The position numbers and the translations under genes are program-made. A DNA stretch of 64,000 nt, from the NCBI RefSeq assembly GCF_030345095.1, contig NZ_CP128360.1, positions 6,448,001 through 6,512,000 of the forward strand, written 5' to 3'. Source of the DNA: Solwaraspora sp. WMMA2056 (GTDB taxonomy: Bacteria; Actinomycetota; Actinomycetes; Mycobacteriales; Micromonosporaceae). Every line of letters begins with the position of its first letter. Position 1 is the stretch's first letter. The notes beneath the pieces are model-generated. The model did not search any database and had not been told where the DNA came from. It saw only the letters and a list, made by a program, of their open reading frames with translations. Below, one piece after another: positions 16,614 to 24,179 of the stretch.

Positions 16614-16629
16614 CTGACGTTGACGTCAG
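16614..16629. promoter_or_regulatory. Dyad operator for the MerR regulator
   Basis: CTGACG-TTGA-CGTCAG lies in the 45-bp gap between the SDR and merR genes, overlapping where both promoters must be. Its position and symmetry are those of a MerR-family site. Confidence 0.6.
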
Positions 16630-16641
16630 AGGCAAAGGATT

Positions 16642-17034
16642 GTGAGGCAGACCACTGTGCGGATCGGCGAGCTGGCTGAGCGGGCCGGGGTGAGCACGCG
16701 GGCGTTGCGCTACTACGAGGAGCAGGGCCTGCTGGTCGCGCAGCGCAGTCCGGCAGGTCAGCGCCACTATCCGGAGTCGGCCGTCGAGCGGGTCCGGCTC
16801 ATCCAGCGGCTGTACGCGGCGGCCCTGTCCAGCCGTACCATCGCCGACCTGATGCCCTGCGTCGACGCCAAGGTCAACACGCCGCAGTCGCGGGCCCGGC
16901 TGGCCGCCGAACGCGACCGCATCGACGCGCGGATCGCCGAGCTGACCGCGGCCCGACGCCGGCTCGACGAGGTGATCGCCGCCGCCGCGCACCCGGCCAG
17001 CGGCTGTGTCTACCAGCCGGGGCCAGCGGACTGA
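16642..17034 (+). CDS. MerR-family transcriptional regulator
   Basis: 130 residues from GTG 16642 (GTG 16657 is also possible). The winged helix is classical: RIGELAERAGVSTRALRYYEEQGLL, then AGQRHY and VERVRLIQRL; a coiled-coil dimer helix follows (SRARLAAERDRIDARIAEL). The C-terminus is short, with a single Cys (SGCVYQ), so metal sensing is unlikely by sequence. It probably controls the divergent SDR gene. Confidence 0.88.
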   Translation: MRQTTVRIGELAERAGVSTRALRYYEEQGLLVAQRSPAGQRHYPESAVERVRLIQRLYAAALSSRTIADLMPCVDAKVNTPQSRARLAAERDRIDARIAELTAARRRLDEVIAAAAHPASGCVYQPGPAD

Positions 17035-17066
17035 ACCGGCCGACGGCCGACCGGGCCGCCGGTGGC

Positions 17067-17918
17067 CTACCGTTTGCGGCGCTTGGCCCGCCAGCCCAGT
17101 CCGGCGACGACGAGCAGCAGGACCAGCACCCCGACCAGGGTCACCGGGCCCGCCCGGTCGAGCAGGTCGGCCAGCGACCGCTGGACCACCGCAGCGCCGT
17201 CGATGACCGGATCGCCGGGGTCGGCACCGTCCAGCACCCGGATCTCGTACCAGCCGTACCAGGCGACGTAGCCGCCGGCGGCGACGAGCAGCGCCCCACC
17301 GACGCGCGACAGCAGCGGGCCGGCGCGGCGCAGCCGGCGCAGCAGTCCGTCGCGGGCCAGCGCCACGGCGACGGCGGCGACCGCGACGGTCAGGCCCATC
17401 CCCGCGGCGTAGGTGACGAACAGCGCCACGCCGGAGGTGACCGACCCGGCCCGCAGGCTGGTCACCACGATCGCCAGGAACGGCGCGATCGTGCAGGACA
17501 GCGAGGCCCCCGCGTACGCCATCCCGAACACCACCATGGACAGTGTGGACGTGCCGCTGCCCGGGGCCCGCGACACGACGGCGCCGAGACCGGGCAGCTG
17601 CCGACCGAGCAGCACCATGACGCCCAGCACGACGAGCAGTACGCCCATGGCGATGGTCAGCCAGGGCAGCTGCCGCTGCACCGCGCCGGCCACCGGGGCC
17701 ACGACCAGACCGAACACGCCGAAGACGGCGACGAACCCGATGGTCATCGCGGCGGTCGCGGCCAGGGCCCGACCGATGGCGGCGTCCCGGCCGGAGCCGG
17801 CCCGGCCGTCACCGACGACGAGAAACGACAGGTACGCCGGCAGCAGCGCGAACCCGCACGGGTTGACCGCCGCGAGCATCCCCGCCGCCAGAGCCAGGGC
17901 CAGCGGCGCGTCGGTCAC
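17067..17918 (-). CDS. ccdA: CcdA-type cytochrome c biogenesis/thiol transporter
   Basis: 283 residues with about seven transmembrane helices. The two reactive Cys are in AAVNPCGFALLPAYLS (about 15-30) and GASLSCTIAPFLAI, the pair that carries electrons across the membrane in CcdA/DsbD-type proteins. GTG 17918 abuts the stop of the thioredoxin-like lipoprotein, which is its likely extracytoplasmic partner. Confidence 0.88.
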   Translation of the reverse strand: MTDAPLALALAAGMLAAVNPCGFALLPAYLSFLVVGDGRAGSGRDAAIGRALAATAAMTIGFVAVFGVFGLVVAPVAGAVQRQLPWLTIAMGVLLVVLGVMVLLGRQLPGLGAVVSRAPGSGTSTLSMVVFGMAYAGASLSCTIAPFLAIVVTSLRAGSVTSGVALFVTYAAGMGLTVAVAAVAVALARDGLLRRLRRAGPLLSRVGGALLVAAGGYVAWYGWYEIRVLDGADPGDPVIDGAAVVQRSLADLLDRAGPVTLVGVLVLLLVVAGLGWRAKRRKR

Positions 17919-18512
17919 TCAGTCCGCCAGCAGTCGGTCGAGGGTGCCCGGCAGTTCGTCGACGTCGACATGCCCCCGGTCGACGACCTCACCGGCGGCG
18001 TCGAGGACCACGAAGGTGCTCTGCGCGGTGATGCCGAACTTCTTCCACACGACGCCCTGCTCGTCGGAGAGCTGCGCGAACCCGGCCAGCTTCGCCAGCG
18101 CGACGAAGTCGCGCATCGCCGGTTCGCCGTCGAGTCCGGCGACGCCGAGCACGGTGGCGCGGTCGCCGTAGTCGGCGGCGAGGGCGTTCACCCGGTCGGC
18201 CTGACCGAGGCAGGTGGTGCACCAGGGTGCCCAGAACCACAGGACCGCCGGCTTGCCGGCCAGGCTGCGTCCGTCGAACGTGGCCCCGTCGAGGGTCCGC
18301 GCGGTGAAGTCGTGGCTCTCGGCGGCCGGCTGGTCCGAGGTGGCCGGCTCCTGCGACGTCGTCGGGTCGTCCGCCGTACCGCCGGCGGCGGGGGCGGCAG
18401 CCGGCGACGGGTCGTCCGGACCTGCCGGGGCGTCGCCGGCCGCGTCGCCGCAGCCGGCCAGCGTCAGCGCGCCGGCGGCGACGAGGGCGGCGATCCGGTG
18501 CCGTACGTCCAT
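17919..18512 (-). CDS. TlpA/ResA-like thioredoxin lipoprotein
   Basis: 197 residues from ATG 18512, with CAGGAGG upstream. Lipobox LTLAGC puts the lipidated Cys near residue 21; an Ala/Pro/Asp linker follows. The thioredoxin fold contains WFWAPWCTTCLGQ, with active-site CTTC near residues 98-101, plus the AQLSDEQGVVWKKFGI and family cis-Pro region. It should reduce or oxidise exported thiols, using electrons from the CcdA-type protein encoded immediately downstream. Confidence 0.88.
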   Translation of the reverse strand: MDVRHRIAALVAAGALTLAGCGDAAGDAPAGPDDPSPAAAPAAGGTADDPTTSQEPATSDQPAAESHDFTARTLDGATFDGRSLAGKPAVLWFWAPWCTTCLGQADRVNALAADYGDRATVLGVAGLDGEPAMRDFVALAKLAGFAQLSDEQGVVWKKFGITAQSTFVVLDAAGEVVDRGHVDVDELPGTLDRLLAD

Positions 18513-18654
18513 CCGTGCCTCCTGGGCAGATAGGGGCTGCGACTGACATCCTCCCCGACCCTGGGCACGGCACGGTAGTCCGGTCCGGTCCCGTCCCGCG
18601 CACGGCCGGGAAACCCCATCGACGGTACGGGCACGCTCTGGGACACTGACGGGT

Positions 18655-19263
18655 ATGGACCAGGCCAGGGCACACGCCACGGCACCCCGTCAGTTGTCCG
18701 CCGCCGAGCTGACCGCCGGCCTCGCCGAGGTGGCCCGCTCCCCCCGTGGCACCGGCACCCTGGACCTGGTGGTCCGCCGGCCGGCCGTCGACGAGCGGGA
18801 GGTGCTGACCGAGGGCATCCTCGACGTCACCGCCGGCCTGGTCGGCGACTGCTGGGCGGCGCGGGGCAGCTCAACAACGCAGGACGGGTCGGCCCACCCG
18901 GGCCGGCAACTCACCGTCATGAACTCCCGCTTCGTCCGGCTGATCGCCGGTGACGACCCGCAGGACTGGGCGCTGGCGGGCGATCAGCTCTTCGCCGACC
19001 TCGACCTGCACAGCGACGCGCTGCCGCCGGGCACCCGGCTGGCGGTGGGCGACGAGGCGGTCATCGAGGTGACGGCCGAGCCGCACAACGGGTGCGCGAA
19101 GTTCGCCCACCGCTACGGGCGGGACGCGCACAAGCTGGTCTGGAGCGAGGACGGTCGCCAGGCCCGGCTGCGTGGCCTGTACACGCGGGTCGTCGTCGCC
19201 GGGGTCATCCGGCCAGGCGACCCGATCCGGGTGCTCGGCCCGGCCGACGCCGACCAGCCCTGA
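18655..19263 (+). CDS. MOSC-domain protein
   Basis: 202 residues. The C-terminal half fits the MOSC beta-barrel: RQLTVMNSRFVRLI, GTRLAVGDEAVIEVT, EPHNGCAKFAHRYG with the conserved Cys, and the closing RVVVAGVIRPGDPIRVL. MOSC domains bind molybdopterin or sulfur and occur in molybdenum cofactor sulfurases and stand-alone proteins such as YiiM. The substrate is not predictable here. Confidence 0.82.
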   Translation: MDQARAHATAPRQLSAAELTAGLAEVARSPRGTGTLDLVVRRPAVDEREVLTEGILDVTAGLVGDCWAARGSSTTQDGSAHPGRQLTVMNSRFVRLIAGDDPQDWALAGDQLFADLDLHSDALPPGTRLAVGDEAVIEVTAEPHNGCAKFAHRYGRDAHKLVWSEDGRQARLRGLYTRVVVAGVIRPGDPIRVLGPADADQP

Positions 19264-19296
19264 TCGCCCTGGCCAGGGGTCCAGGGTCGGCCTTCG

Positions 19297-19320
19297 CTTG
19301 ACCCTGACGCGCGGGTCAAG
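19297..19320. promoter_or_regulatory. MerR-type operator, reductase promoter
   Basis: CTTGACCC at 19297-19304 and GGGTCAAG at 19313-19320 form an 8+8 bp dyad with an 8-bp spacer, 16 bp before the reductase start. TTGAC within the left arm can serve as the -35 element. The merR gene downstream of the reductase is the likely regulator. Confidence 0.65.
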
Positions 19321-19335
19321 GTCTACGGTCGCGTC

Positions 19336-20364
19336 ATGCCCTCGACACCCTTGACGCACCGGGAGGTGCGGCTCACCGCCGTCCCGGACGGCCTGCCCCG
19401 ACCCGAACACTTCACCGTCGCGCAGGTCCCGACACCACGCCCCGGACCAGGCGAAGTCCTCGTCCGCAACCGCGCCTTCCTGGTGTTCGCCGCGCTGCTG
19501 CGGACCATGATCGGCGCTGCGGCGGCGGGGCTGCCCGGGGTACGTCCCGGCGAGCCGCTGCCGGGACCGGCGATCGGCGAGGTCGTCACCGCCCCGGACG
19601 GCAGCGGGTTGCGCCCAGGCGACCTCGTCGGGCACGACCTCGGCTGGCGCGAGTACGCGACGGTGCCCCTCGACGGATGCCGGCCGTTGGGGAACTCCCT
19701 CCCGGACCCGGTCGCGCACCTGTCGCAGGGCTGGACGGCGTACGGCGCACTGACCCGAGCCGTCGACGTACGCCCTGGCGACACCGTCCTGGTCACCGGC
19801 GCGGCCGGTGCCGTCGGATCACTCGCGGGTCAGATCGCCCGGCTCCTGGGCGCGGGCCGGGTCATCGGCACCACCGGTTCGACGGAAAAGGCCGACCGGC
19901 TGACCGCCGACCTCGGGTACGACGCCGTGGTCGTACGCGGCGCGGGACCTGTCGCGAAGCAGCTCGCCGACGCCGCGCCGGACGGCATCGACGTGCTGCT
20001 CGACACCGTCGGCGGCGAACAACTCCAGGCAGCCGTGGCCGCAGCCCGTCCGCACGCCCGGTTCGTCCTCATCGGGGCGCTCTCCGCGCAGCTGGCCGCC
20101 GAGGGTCTGGGCATCAGCGCCCCGGTGGAGCTCGACCTGGTGCCGATCGTGCTCAAGCGCATCCACCTGCACGGCTTCAACGCCGCCGACCATCTGGACG
20201 CACTCGACGAATGGACCGAGCGGTTCGGCGGCTGGCTGCGGGCCGGCCACATCCAGTTCCCGCATGCACGGCTGCCCGGAATCGACCGGGCACCGGAGGC
20301 GTTCCAGCACGTCGCCGAAGGTCGGCACGTCGGCGCCGTCATCGTGGAGCTGGTGCCGTCATAG
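19336..20364 (+). CDS. MDR-family NADP-dependent reductase
   Basis: 342 residues. The N-terminal GroES-like domain (GEVLVRNRAFLVFAALLRTM) precedes a Rossmann domain with VTGAAGAVGSLAGQIARLLG (about 155-174). The domain ends RHVGAVIVELVPS. There are no zinc-binding Cys, consistent with the zinc-independent 2-alkenal/prostaglandin reductase or quinone reductase branch. The MerR dyad in its promoter and the merR gene 25 bp downstream suggest induction by an electrophile or toxic quinone; this is inference. Confidence 0.88.
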   Translation: MPSTPLTHREVRLTAVPDGLPRPEHFTVAQVPTPRPGPGEVLVRNRAFLVFAALLRTMIGAAAAGLPGVRPGEPLPGPAIGEVVTAPDGSGLRPGDLVGHDLGWREYATVPLDGCRPLGNSLPDPVAHLSQGWTAYGALTRAVDVRPGDTVLVTGAAGAVGSLAGQIARLLGAGRVIGTTGSTEKADRLTADLGYDAVVVRGAGPVAKQLADAAPDGIDVLLDTVGGEQLQAAVAAARPHARFVLIGALSAQLAAEGLGISAPVELDLVPIVLKRIHLHGFNAADHLDALDEWTERFGGWLRAGHIQFPHARLPGIDRAPEAFQHVAEGRHVGAVIVELVPS

Positions 20365-20389
20365 TGGAGCTACAGCGACGGGAGCAGGG

Positions 20390-20818
20390 ATGCGGATCGG
20401 TGACGCGGCGGCAGCGGCGGGGACGACACCACGAGCGCTGCGCTTCTACGAGCAACGGGGGCTGCTGCCACCGCCGACCCGCACCCGCACCGGGCAGCGG
20501 ACGTACGGCCCCGCCGACGTCGCCCGGGTCCGGATCATCCGGGAGCTGCTGTCACTCGGCCTCACCGTCGAGGACATCGCCACCCTCAGCGACCGGCTGC
20601 ACCTGCTCGACGGCGACACGTTGCCGCAGCACACCCTGCCGGCGCACGTCCGGATTCCGGAGGCGGCCGAGACCTTCGGCCGACGGCTGGAGGTCATCGA
20701 CCGGCAGATCGCCCGGCTGATGCAACTCCGCCAGCTGTTGGCCGTCTGTCATGCGCAGCTCACCGACATCCCGGCAGGCGAGGTTCAAAACGGCGACGCT
20801 CAGCCGACTTCGAGGTGA
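20390..20818 (+). CDS. MerR-family regulator
   Basis: 142 residues from ATG 20390 (GGGAGCAGGG upstream). The HTH is MRIGDAAAAAGTTPRALRFYEQRGLL followed by GQRTYG and a dimerisation helix (RRLEVIDRQIARLMQLRQLL, shortened). There is one Cys near residue 122 (AVCHAQ). Cotranscribed with the reductase, it most likely acts at the 19297-19320 dyad in that operon's promoter. Confidence 0.88.
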   Translation: MRIGDAAAAAGTTPRALRFYEQRGLLPPPTRTRTGQRTYGPADVARVRIIRELLSLGLTVEDIATLSDRLHLLDGDTLPQHTLPAHVRIPEAAETFGRRLEVIDRQIARLMQLRQLLAVCHAQLTDIPAGEVQNGDAQPTSR

Positions 20819-20830
20819 GGCGCAGGCACG

Positions 20831-21280
20831 CTACGACGTGCTGCCGGGCGCGACCAGCCCGCTCTGGTAGGCCAGCGCGACCGCCTGGGCCCGGTCGCGC
20901 AGCCCCAGCTTGATCAGCACCCGGCCCAGGTGGGTCTTGACGGTGGCCTCGCCCACCAGCAGCCGACGGGCGATCTCCGCATTCGACAGGCCGTGGGCGA
21001 CCAGGACGAGCACGTGGCGTTCCCGCCCGGTCAGCGCGGACAGCCGGCCGGGCACGCCGATCGACGGCTCCGGTCGGGCGGCGAAGTCGTCCGAGGTGAT
21101 CTCGCGGGTGGCGGCGACGCCGTCCATGCCGGGCATCCATCAGTACGACGTCCGGCTGCCGCGCGGCGGCCATGGTGACCGCCGACGCGCCGTCGGCGCA
21201 CTCGCCGACGATCTCGATGTCCGGTTCACCGGCGAGCAGCATCGCGATCCCGGAGCGGACCAGCTGCTGATCGTCGACCA
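20831..21280 (-). pseudogene. Decayed NarL/LuxR-type response regulator
   Basis: Two pieces in different frames together spell a response regulator. The upstream piece has ILVDDQQLVRSGIAMLL and QPDVVLMD (receiver domain with its phospho-Asp), then shifts frame where VVLMDIRMPG would be expected. The downstream piece (MPGMDGVAATREIT, then LTARERHV-type HTH: LTGRERHVLVLVAHGLSN, ATVKTHLGRVLIKLGL) lacks the second half of the receiver. The native N-terminus is also lost. So at least three lesions are present. The HTH part ends at a normal stop, 20831. Not functional as a phosphorelay protein. Confidence 0.78.
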
Positions 21281-21285
21281 GGATC

Positions 21286-21440
21286 GGCAGCCAGCTCAAC
21301 GCGGGGACCACCATGTACGCAGGCCAGTACGTCCTCTCCCCCGACGGCCGGTTCGGCCTGCTGATGCAGACCGACGGCAACCTCGTCGTCTACGACAGCT
21401 CCGCCGCTGGCGCGGTGCCGCTGTGGGCGTCGAACTGGTC
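21286..21440 (+). pseudogene. Bulb-type lectin domain fragment
   Basis: The frame reads SQLNAGTTMYAGQYVLSPDG, then LLMQTDGNLVVYD and PLWASN, the core repeat of a B-lectin (mannose-binding) domain. No start region, signal peptide or remaining repeats are present, and it abuts the broken response regulator in opposite orientation. It is best read as a stranded fragment of a larger secreted lectin gene. Confidence 0.65.
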
Positions 21441-21802
21441 GGCCTGGCGCCCCAACTCATCAGGAGCTGCCAGGCCGATGCCCGGTGCCAGGTGGTGTCG
21501 GCGTACCGCAAGCTCTCCCGCTGGGCCTGCGCAGCCGGCCGCGCCGCAGAGCTTGAGCCTGCAGGTTGGGGGAGCCTCGTCGCAACAGCCCCCGGCCCCC
21601 GGCGGACCGGTAGTGCGGTAGAGCAATATTCCTGTGTGGAATAATTATTCCACACAGGAATACCGTGCAGGTCGACGTTCCAGCAGACACCCGTCACCGA
21701 AAGTAACTTCAAGGCGGCAACCAACGCTCGCCTCCCGTTCAGTGGGCCGCTCGCCCTAACGGCCGAGCAGCGCAAGGATCTGAGCCAACTGCGGCCCAGC
21801 GG
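21441..21802. other. Gene-poor segment with a perfect palindrome
   Basis: No intact gene is supported. 21441-21620 may contain unrecognisable coding debris. The 36-bp palindrome at 21627-21662 is described separately. Confidence 0.5.
21627..21662. repeat. 36-bp perfect AT-rich palindrome
   Basis: TATTCCTGTGTGGAATAA is followed with no spacer by its exact reverse complement, ending at 21662. It is strikingly AT-rich for this genome and lies next to the gene debris. It could extrude as a cruciform, act as an operator or mark an old integration point. Confidence 0.9.
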
Positions 21803-22345
21803 TCAGGCTGCGGCGAGGGCCGACCGGACCAGCGAGTCGTACGTCTCGTCGGTGCGGGACGCCGCGACGCCGAGTGCGGCGACGAACGCGGCCAGCTCGG
21901 CCTGCACCGCCTCGCCGGGCACGCCGTCACCGACGATGCGTTCCAGCTCAAGGAAGGTGCCGAGGCCGGCGACGTCGTCGACGCACAGCACGCCGTCGGG
22001 CAATTCGGCGGTACGGCGTACTTTCGCGATCCGCACGGTCGGGCGGAAGCCCATCGCCAGGATCGCGGCGTGCATCTGGTCGCGGTCGGTCACCGCCGTC
22101 TCGTACTCGTCACAAGCCAGCGCGTTGTCGGCGGGACGCTTGAGGGTGAAGGTGTGTCGGCCGCCGACGGTCCGCAACCGTACGAAGGGGACGCCGAGCT
22201 TGCTGTCACCGTACGACCAGCTTTGCGGCGCGTACGCCTGATCGTCCTGCACGATCGGCGGACCCGGCTCGATGCCGCGCGCGGTGAGCGCGACGAGCAA
22301 CGCTTCCCGGTCCTGGACGCGGTACTTGACCTCGACCTCGCGCAC
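21803..22345 (-). CDS. CYTH-domain class IV adenylate cyclase-like protein
   Basis: 180 residues from GTG 22345 (GGAGG upstream). The start EVEVKYRV is the ExExK signature of CYTH proteins, followed by the tunnel-wall residues in FVRLRTVGG, HTFTLKRP and the acidic FLELERIVGDG. CYTH enzymes act on triphosphates (adenylate cyclase CyaB or thiamine/inorganic triphosphatase). The KRPADN and LELERI segments suit the CyaB/class IV group, but activity cannot be fixed from sequence. Confidence 0.82.
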   Translation of the reverse strand: MREVEVKYRVQDREALLVALTARGIEPGPPIVQDDQAYAPQSWSYGDSKLGVPFVRLRTVGGRHTFTLKRPADNALACDEYETAVTDRDQMHAAILAMGFRPTVRIAKVRRTAELPDGVLCVDDVAGLGTFLELERIVGDGVPGEAVQAELAAFVAALGVAASRTDETYDSLVRSALAAA

Positions 22346-22481
22346 CGCGCCTCCACCTGCCCGTCGCCACACTGACTGCGCAGCGTCGCACAAGCGTCAC
22401 CGAGCCGGCAACGCGGCACGCCAGCGGCTACCCGCGTCGACGCAGGAGAAAAAGCGGTACAAGCCTCCGACAGCAGGTATA

Positions 22482-22498
22482 GTCTAGTCAGACTAGAC
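22482..22498. promoter_or_regulatory. Antitoxin operator, GTCTAGT-CAG-ACTAGAC
   Basis: A 7+7 bp palindrome with a 3-bp spacer overlaps the likely -10 element TATAGT (22478-22483), 15 bp before the antitoxin start. This is the usual location for autorepression by a Phd-type antitoxin complex. Confidence 0.65.
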
Positions 22499-22513
22499 GG
22501 AGGTACGGCTGAG

Positions 22514-22765
22514 ATGCACTGGCAGGTCCAAGAGGCGAAGCAGAGGTTCAGCGAGGTGCTTCGCGCAGCCGAGCGGGGTGAGCCGCAGATCGTGACGAAG
22601 CACGGCGAGGAGGTGGCCGTGGTCATCGACATCTCGGAGTACCGCCGTCTCCGCGGCGAACAGACCAGCTTCATGGAGTACCTTCGCAGCAATCCTGACA
22701 TGGACGACGACTTCGAGATCGAACGCCAGCAGGATCTCCCCCGCGACATCGACCTGGCTGGCTGA
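22514..22765 (+). CDS. Phd/YefM-family antitoxin
   Basis: 83 residues. MHWQVQEAKQRFSEVLRAAE and PQIVTKHGEEVAVVIDISEY are the Phd DNA-binding fold; the acidic C-terminus (FEIERQQDLPRDIDLAG) should wrap the toxin. It is followed 3 bp later by a PIN-domain toxin and preceded by a palindromic operator, so the pair is a self-regulated type II toxin-antitoxin module. Confidence 0.88.
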   Translation: MHWQVQEAKQRFSEVLRAAERGEPQIVTKHGEEVAVVIDISEYRRLRGEQTSFMEYLRSNPDMDDDFEIERQQDLPRDIDLAG

Positions 22766-22768
22766 CCG

Positions 22769-23185
22769 TTGGCATTTCTGCTGGACACCAACGTGGTGTC
22801 GGAACTGCGTAAGTCAAACCCGAACCAGAACGTCATCGCGTGGAACAAGACACATTCGGCCGCCGAGGCCTACCTGAGTGTGCTCGTGGTAGGTGAGATC
22901 CGGCAGGGAATCGAGCGGCTCCGCCCGCGTGACCCGCAGCGCGCCGAGTCACTTCAGCGCTGGCTGACCGGTCTGATCGCGAGCTTCCGAGATCGGGTGC
23001 TGCCCGTGACGACCGAGATAGCGATCGAGTGGGGCCGGATGAACGTCCCGCCTGCGCCACCACCGGTCGTCGACGGACTGATCGCGGCGACCGCGAAGGT
23101 CCACCGCCTCACCCTGGTCACCCGCAACATCGCCGACATCTCTCGGACCGGGGTCAGCACCATCAACCCCTTCGATCCCCACTGA
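22769..23185 (+). CDS. vapC: VapC-like PIN-domain ribonuclease toxin
   Basis: 138 residues; the only reasonable start is TTG 22769. The four acidic PIN positions are visible: Asp in LLDTNVVSE, Glu in VGEIRQGIE, Asp in VVDGLIAATA and Asp in TRNIADI, so the metal-dependent RNase site appears complete. Target RNA unknown. Paired with the Phd-type antitoxin upstream. Confidence 0.88.
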   Translation: MAFLLDTNVVSELRKSNPNQNVIAWNKTHSAAEAYLSVLVVGEIRQGIERLRPRDPQRAESLQRWLTGLIASFRDRVLPVTTEIAIEWGRMNVPPAPPPVVDGLIAATAKVHRLTLVTRNIADISRTGVSTINPFDPH

Positions 23186-23374
23186 CAGGCGAGACCCCTC
23201 ACACGCAGACGTGTGGCCAGCGACGGCCGCTTGGGTGCCTGCCTCACCTCGATGCAGTCGCGCCTGCACCTCGATCGCTCGGCCGCAACCGGCCGCGTCA
23301 AGGCCGGCACCGCCGATTCACGGGACAAGTAAGAACAAAGCACTCATAGGTAAGTACGTGCTGGCGAACGATGG

Positions 23375-23398
23375 CGTACGACTTGTACAAGGCGTACG
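23375..23398. promoter_or_regulatory. 24-bp near-perfect operator palindrome
   Basis: CGTACG-A-CTTGTACAAG-G-CGTACG, with a single mismatched pair, lies directly upstream of GTG 23407. It overlaps a TACGAT -10-like element at 23395-23400 that would give a leaderless transcript starting at that GTG. Probable autoregulatory site of the second toxin-antitoxin pair. Confidence 0.65.
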
Positions 23399-23406
23399 AT
23401 CCGTAC

Positions 23407-23685
23407 GTGACCGAACCGATCAGACCCGAGCAGGAGCTGAGCATCTCGGCCGCCCGAAATGAGTTCGCCGACATCGTGTCCCGTGCCCACTACAGCGGCC
23501 GGATCACCTACGTCACTCGACGGGGTCAACGGCTCGCCGCGATCGTTCCTGCCGACCTGGCCGAGGCGATCGAGCGTGCCGAGGACGCCGCCGACGTCGC
23601 GGCCGCCCGCGAGGCGCTGGCCCGCATCGACGCGGGCGAGAAGCCTGTCTCGTTGGCAGAGCTTCGCGCCGAGCTCGGGTTGTGA
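23407..23685 (+). CDS. Phd/YefM-type antitoxin of a RelE pair
   Basis: 92 residues from GTG 23407; ATG 23371 would place the operator palindrome inside the gene and is less likely. The fold is seen in ELSISAARNEFADIVSRAHY, ITYVTRRGQRLAAIVPADL and the C-terminal helix. The stop overlaps the toxin's start (GTGA), so the pair is translationally coupled. Confidence 0.82.
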   Translation: MTEPIRPEQELSISAARNEFADIVSRAHYSGRITYVTRRGQRLAAIVPADLAEAIERAEDAADVAAAREALARIDAGEKPVSLAELRAELGL

Positions 23686-23966
23686 CCGGACCGACTCGGC
23701 GGCCGCCGTACGAAATCCAGCTCGATACGAAAGCTGCCAAGCTGCTGCGCAAGCTGGACCGACCCGTCCAGTCCCGACTTGTCGCGGCCATCGCCGCCCT
23801 CAGCATCGATCCACGACCACACGGGGTCAATGCCCTGACAGGACACCCTGGGCTCCTGCGAATCCGCGTCGGCGACTACCGGGTGGTCTACCAGATCGAC
23901 GATGGCAAGCTCATCGTTCTCGTGGTGCACCTCGGCCATCACAGCGACGTCTACGACCTGTTTTAG
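23682..23966 (+). CDS. RelE/ParE-superfamily toxin
   Basis: 94 residues from GTG 23682. YEIQLDTKAAKLLRKLD, GLLRIRVGDYRVVYQID and VHLGHHSDVYDL are the RelE family pattern, including the Arg/Tyr positions typical of mRNA-cleaving members. It would cut mRNA on the ribosome when free of antitoxin. Nothing indicates inactivation. Confidence 0.88.
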   Translation: MTGPTRRPPYEIQLDTKAAKLLRKLDRPVQSRLVAAIAALSIDPRPHGVNALTGHPGLLRIRVGDYRVVYQIDDGKLIVLVVHLGHHSDVYDLF

Positions 23967-24054
23967 CCCGACGGCATCGGCGGCGACCGGCACCCGCCAG
24001 CACCGAGTACTTCGACGGCCGGTGCCCGAATCCGCCCCGCTTCTTATCCGCCAC

Positions 24055-24111
24055 CATCGACGTGAGGCTGAGACACCCTAAAACGTTAGGTGTCTCAGCC
24101 TCACGTCGATG
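24055..24111. terminator. Long perfect hairpin between convergent genes
   Basis: 23-bp arms (24055-24077 and 24089-24111) match perfectly around an 11-base spacer that can extend the stem with one bulge. It lies between the RelE toxin and the convergent GNAT gene, and just outside the left edge of the large duplication. A bidirectional terminator is likeliest; a mobile-element end is possible. Confidence 0.65.
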
Positions 24112-24179
24112 AAGCGCTGCGCTGCCCGACACAGCCGGCAGTAAGCCGGTCAGGGCAGCAACCAGCGACCACCCCTGGT

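Noticed and set aside
21627-21662. Resemblance of the palindrome to the E. coli lac operator region (TGTGTGGAAT, CACACAGGAA)
   Set aside because: The match is limited to short segments and is arranged as an exact palindrome; no lac-type genes or vector sequence flank it.
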